From Flavobacterium sp. MDT1-60 (lineage in GTDB: Bacteria > Bacteroidota > Bacteroidia > Flavobacteriales > Flavobacteriaceae), in the NCBI RefSeq assembly GCF_014844035.1, contig NZ_CP062159.1, positions 2,666,001 to 2,730,000 on the forward strand: 64,000 nt of DNA. The letters run 5' to 3'. This document shows, one piece after another, positions 61,067 to 64,000 of the stretch. The notes beneath the pieces were generated by a model that ran no database searches, had not been told where the DNA came from, and saw nothing but the letters and a program-made list of their open reading frames with translations. Every line of letters begins with the position of its first letter. The stretch's first letter is position 1. Made by a program: the position numbers and the translations under genes.

Positions 61067-62485
61067 ATGGAATCATTTTATATAGGAATCGACATTGGAA
61101 CCACGGCCACAAAAGCCATTTGTTTTGACATACACGGAAATGTGATTAAACAGGTTTCAAATGCCTATCCGATGTATCATCCAAAACCGGATTGGAGTGT
61201 GCAAAATCCGCAAGAGATTTTACAGACTGTCCTAGATTGTATTGCAGAAATTACGAAAGGAATTCAGCCACAGTTTATTAGTTTCAGTTCAGCCATGCAA
61301 AGTATTATCGCTATTGATGAAACCGGTAACCCCTTAACTGATGCTGTTTTATGGGCCGATAACAGAGCTAATACCATTGCTGAAAAAATTAAGAATTCTG
61401 AAAAGGGAAAGCATTTTTATCAAAAAACCGGAATCCCAATTCACCCTTTTTCACCTATGACCAAAATTGCATGGTTTAAAGAATTTGATTCCGATATTTT
61501 TTCTCAAACCTATAAATTCATTAGTATTAAAGAATATGTTTGGCACCATCTTACGAATGAATATTGTACAGATACTTCAATGGCATCCGGAACCGGATTG
61601 TTAAATATTCATACTTTACAATGGGATCCCGAAATTTTAGATTTTTTAAACCTAAAACCAGAGCAATTATCTACAGTTTGTGAAGTAACCCATCAATGCA
61701 AAGGAGTTTCAGATGATTTTCTGTACATAATAGGCGGTGGCGACGGCGCTTTGGCTAATCTGGGAACAGGAGCGATGAATAAAGGTTGTATAGCTCTAAC
61801 CATTGGTACCAGTGGAGCCGTACGATTACCCATCGATAAACCATATCTCGACGAGCAAATGCGAACCCAGTGTTACCATTTGATGGACGGCCAATATCTT
61901 GTTTTAGGAGCTGTAAATAACGGCGCTATTATTTTGCAATGGCTCAGGGAAACTTTATTGAAAACCGATCAGTCGTTTGAAGTGCTTTTTGAAGAAGCAG
62001 AAAAAATTTCCGCCGGTTCTGAAGGATTGCTATTCGTGCCTTATTTATTAGGTGAAAGAGCTCCAATTTGGGATGCAGCAGCACAAGGAGCTCTTTTAGG
62101 AATACAGATTACCCACACTCAGGCACATTTGGTAAGGGCGACTTTAGAAGGTATTTTATTTGGACTCTTTCAGATTACAGAAATTTTACTACCCGATCCT
62201 GAAAAAAGAAAACAAACCAAAATAATGGCCAGTGGTGGATTTGGTAAAAGTGAGCTTTGGCTCCAAATGGTTGCCGATATTTTTCAGATGCAGGTAGAAA
62301 CCTCGCAAACTATTGAAGGTTCTGCCTGGGGCGCTGTCTTAATAGGTATGAAATCTATGGACAAAGATATTAGTTATGAAAACAATACCGGAAATACTTT
62401 TTATCCTAATACAGATCATAAAAGTGTTTATGAAGCTGCTTTTACTAAGTTTAAAAAAGTGTATCCAATATTGAGAGATTTATAA
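61067..62485 (+). CDS. gntK: FGGY-family gluconokinase
   Basis: 472 residues. The ATPase signature begins IGIDIGTTATKAICFDIHGN; then WSVQNPQEILQ, LWADNRANTIAEKI, GGDGALANLGTGAMNKG, TIGTSGAVRLP, LLGERAPIWD and ASGGFGKSELWLQM, which follow the gluconokinase subgroup of FGGY kinases. It phosphorylates gluconate to 6-phosphogluconate in the cytoplasm. A terminator follows. The SMP-30 lactonase gene 3 kb away could supply gluconate. Confidence 0.85.
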   Translation: MESFYIGIDIGTTATKAICFDIHGNVIKQVSNAYPMYHPKPDWSVQNPQEILQTVLDCIAEITKGIQPQFISFSSAMQSIIAIDETGNPLTDAVLWADNRANTIAEKIKNSEKGKHFYQKTGIPIHPFSPMTKIAWFKEFDSDIFSQTYKFISIKEYVWHHLTNEYCTDTSMASGTGLLNIHTLQWDPEILDFLNLKPEQLSTVCEVTHQCKGVSDDFLYIIGGGDGALANLGTGAMNKGCIALTIGTSGAVRLPIDKPYLDEQMRTQCYHLMDGQYLVLGAVNNGAIILQWLRETLLKTDQSFEVLFEEAEKISAGSEGLLFVPYLLGERAPIWDAAAQGALLGIQITHTQAHLVRATLEGILFGLFQITEILLPDPEKRKQTKIMASGGFGKSELWLQMVADIFQMQVETSQTIEGSAWGAVLIGMKSMDKDISYENNTGNTFYPNTDHKSVYEAAFTKFKKVYPILRDL

Positions 62486-62530
62486 AAGCCAGAACAATTT
62501 CGAAAATTGTTGAAATTGTTCTGGCTTTAG
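62484..62530 (+). terminator. Terminator after the gluconokinase gene
   Basis: AAAGCCAGAACAATTTC / GAAATTGTTCTGGCTTT-type stem (TGAAATTGTTCTGGCTTT), followed by an AT-rich run. Confidence 0.85.
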
Positions 62531-62553
62531 AATAAACGTTTATAAAGTGTTTT

Positions 62554-63405
62554 TTATTGAATAGTAATAGAGTACGTTAAAAACTTCCCATCAGGCTGTA
62601 AAAATTTTATAGTGTGGATTCCTGTTGTTGTAGAGGTAAAATTATAGGTTGTTTGAATATTTCCAATGCTTTGAGTGCAGAGACATCCTTCATATTTAGC
62701 TTTTACGGTTATCGTTTTTGTATTTCCTGAATTTGTTTCAGTAATAGCACTAAAGCCTCCACAGCCATTATGAACTACAAAAATCAATGGAATTGGAATT
62801 ACCTGATTTCTATTTCCGCTATCGGGAACATTTGCCGACAGTACAGGAGCGTGTTCGTAAGATATGCAAACCTGATCAAATGTTTCTGTCCATTTTACAA
62901 ATGAATATTTCATCATTTTAGTTTTCCAATACGTTTGTGATCCTTCAGGAATGCTTAAGGTGATACTTTTATATTCACTTAATCTGTCTTGCCATTTTAA
63001 TGAAGAAATTAAATTTAGCAAATCAGTTTGGTTGGCAGCATTCATTTCGAAATAACTATTCAGAATCATAGTTTTATTTTCTGTCTGATTAAAATAAACA
63101 GTATAAGGTGTAGCACTCCAGCCACTTGTTTTTATATAAGGTTTCTTGTTTAATTCGGCCATTAAATTACTAACTCCACTTTCTGCAGTATTCGAATTAT
63201 AAACAAAGCCACTCATTTGTCGAATATCAAATTTCAATTCGTTCAAGGTTTTAAATACTAAATTTAAATCAGCATCTTTTTTGATTCCGATAGCAAGATT
63301 TACTTCGGATGAATTTTCACCAGTTGGCGGAACATCTGAATTCGAATTCTCTGAAGAACAACTAAAAAATAATACTACAATAATTAAAGTTAAAATTTTT
63401 CTCAT
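62554..63405 (-). CDS. Lipoprotein of unknown function
   Basis: 283 residues, lipobox ILTLIIVVLFFSC with a Ser/Asn-rich linker (SSENSNSDVPPTGENSSE). The mature part has an early alpha/beta segment (KDADLNLVFKTLNELKFDIRQM) and a beta-rich C-terminal half with Cys pairs (CLC; CGG). I recognise no family. Surface or periplasmic. Confidence 0.7.
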   Translation of the reverse strand: MRKILTLIIVVLFFSCSSENSNSDVPPTGENSSEVNLAIGIKKDADLNLVFKTLNELKFDIRQMSGFVYNSNTAESGVSNLMAELNKKPYIKTSGWSATPYTVYFNQTENKTMILNSYFEMNAANQTDLLNLISSLKWQDRLSEYKSITLSIPEGSQTYWKTKMMKYSFVKWTETFDQVCISYEHAPVLSANVPDSGNRNQVIPIPLIFVVHNGCGGFSAITETNSGNTKTITVKAKYEGCLCTQSIGNIQTTYNFTSTTTGIHTIKFLQPDGKFLTYSITIQ

Positions 63406-63513
63406 TTTTTATTGATTTTACTATAAAGATGTGTTTTTAATTAAATGGTTGCGTTTGTTTAATAAATATATATGCTTTTTATGAAAATTTATATTGAATA
63501 TCACAATGCAATC

Positions 63514-63954
63514 TTATAGCTTTCCGCTGAATTTCGGATTATAATTTACCATCCACTGAACGGCAAATTTATCCGCAAACATTCCAAAGTAATTTCCTGA
63601 AGGGCCATCAATTAAGGGCATTTCAATTTTACCGCCTGCTGAAAGTCCGCTGAAAAGTTTATCGGCTTCTTCCTTGCTTTCTGCAATGATGGAAACAGTG
63701 TATCTGTTATCGGTTTCGTTGACTTTTCCCATAGCCTGCATGACGTCGCTTGCCATTAATACACCAGTTTTACCAATAGGCAAGGCAATGTGCATAATGC
63801 TGTTTTGATCATTCTCCGGTATTGGATATTGATCACTCGAGATGTCCCGATACCGACTGATATTGGCAAACTCGCCGCCAAAAACAGATTTGTAAAACGT
63901 AAAAGCTTCTTCGGCATTTCCGTTGAAATGTACATAAGGATTAATCGCTGCCAT
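63514..63954 (-). CDS. VOC-family protein (PhnB-like)
   Basis: 146 residues. INPYVHFNGNAEEAFTFYKSVFGGEFANISRYRD at the N-terminus and SIIAESKEEADKLFSGLSAGGKIEMPL then MFADKFAVQWMVNY at the C-terminus are typical of the PhnB/DUF1428 type of VOC proteins. Small cytoplasmic binding protein or enzyme. A partial gene whose end lies 6 bp upstream is often an SRPBCC protein in such pairs. Confidence 0.85.
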   Translation of the reverse strand: MAAINPYVHFNGNAEEAFTFYKSVFGGEFANISRYRDISSDQYPIPENDQNSIMHIALPIGKTGVLMASDVMQAMGKVNETDNRYTVSIIAESKEEADKLFSGLSAGGKIEMPLIDGPSGNYFGMFADKFAVQWMVNYNPKFSGKL

Positions 63955-63959
63955 AATTT

Positions 63960-64000
63960 CTATTTTTTAGATAATGTTTCCAATAATTTTTCTAATTTTT
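63960..64000 (-). CDS. C-terminal end of a further gene (SRPBCC/AHSA1-like ending), runs out of the window
   Basis: The last 12 codons read KLEKLLETLSKK then TAG at 63960-63962. The ending LEKLLETL is the common tail of SRPBCC domain proteins that sit next to PhnB-like genes. Too short to be sure. Confidence 0.35.
   Translation of the reverse strand, partial: KLEKLLETLSKK

Overview
The window looks like a chromosomal segment of a Flavobacterium-type member of the Bacteroidetes. The DNA is strongly AT-rich. Several genes are preceded by the Bacteroidetes -7 promoter word TAnnTTTG. There is a SusC/SusD polysaccharide-utilisation locus, many SPII lipoproteins with short N-termini, and spacers filled with dispersed inverted repeats. 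The layout is that of an ordinary core/accessory chromosome. I see no prophage, conjugative element, CRISPR array or rRNA operon. One tRNA gene (Tyr) and one complete insertion sequence are present.

Layout. 1-1049: N-terminal part of a secreted subtilisin-like protease. 1.6-2.4 kb: HEIGH-motif metalloprotease lipoprotein. 2.85 kb: tRNA-Tyr. 3.1-4.3 kb: a DUF4369/TlpA thiol-disulfide protein split by an in-frame TGA. 4.5-11.9 kb: housekeeping and small hypothetical genes (J-domain/KTSC, YchJ-like, a VWA/AAA+ pair, 2OG-Fe oxygenase, EamA transporter). 12.0-13.7 kb: two very short cysteine-rich reading frames with hairpins, then a glutamate-dehydrogenase family gene. 13.8 kb: membrane fatty-acid hydroxylase. 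15.3-27.4 kb: a PUL with a divergent TPR/HTH regulator (DUF6377-like), a DUF5004-like lipoprotein, a second secreted protein, SusC, SusD, a GH99-like lipoprotein and a GH97 alpha-glucosidase. 27.7-33.7 kb: outer-membrane barrel, DUF6526-like protein, uracil/hypoxanthine glycosylase, AraC regulator, FAD oxidoreductase, Fet4-like permease. 33.7-38.9 kb: a Mla-type lipid-transport operon (MlaE-MlaF-MlaD) followed by an AsmA-like giant. 39.2-42.5 kb: a GT4/alpha-toroid protein with a GH130. 43-45 kb: small enzymes. 45.7-52.4 kb: a TetR-controlled RND efflux operon with a hidden 37-aa membrane peptide. 52.8-54.25 kb: an IS4-family element sitting inside a palindromic repeat. 54.4-64 kb: ketopantoate-reductase-like gene, AraC, MarR-GNAT fusion, SMP-30 lactonase, a second stop-interrupted gene, alcohol dehydrogenase, cupin, gluconokinase, lipoprotein, VOC protein.

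How genes work together. The PUL proteins would bind, import and cleave an alpha-linked glycan. MlaEFD plus AsmA would move lipids between membranes. The TetR repressor appears to control itself and the RND pump through four similar operator-like sites, one of which abuts its own -7 element. The SMP-30 lactonase and FGGY gluconokinase could act in sequence on gluconolactone and gluconate, although they are not in one operon.

Most notable observations: the tandem cysteine-rich leader peptides before the dehydrogenase; the 37-aa single-span peptide between RND pump and TolC genes; a family of palindromic spacer elements with conserved ends and different hairpin cores (one split by the IS with a clean 9-bp duplication); nested inverted repeats in many spacers; and two genes broken by a single in-frame stop.
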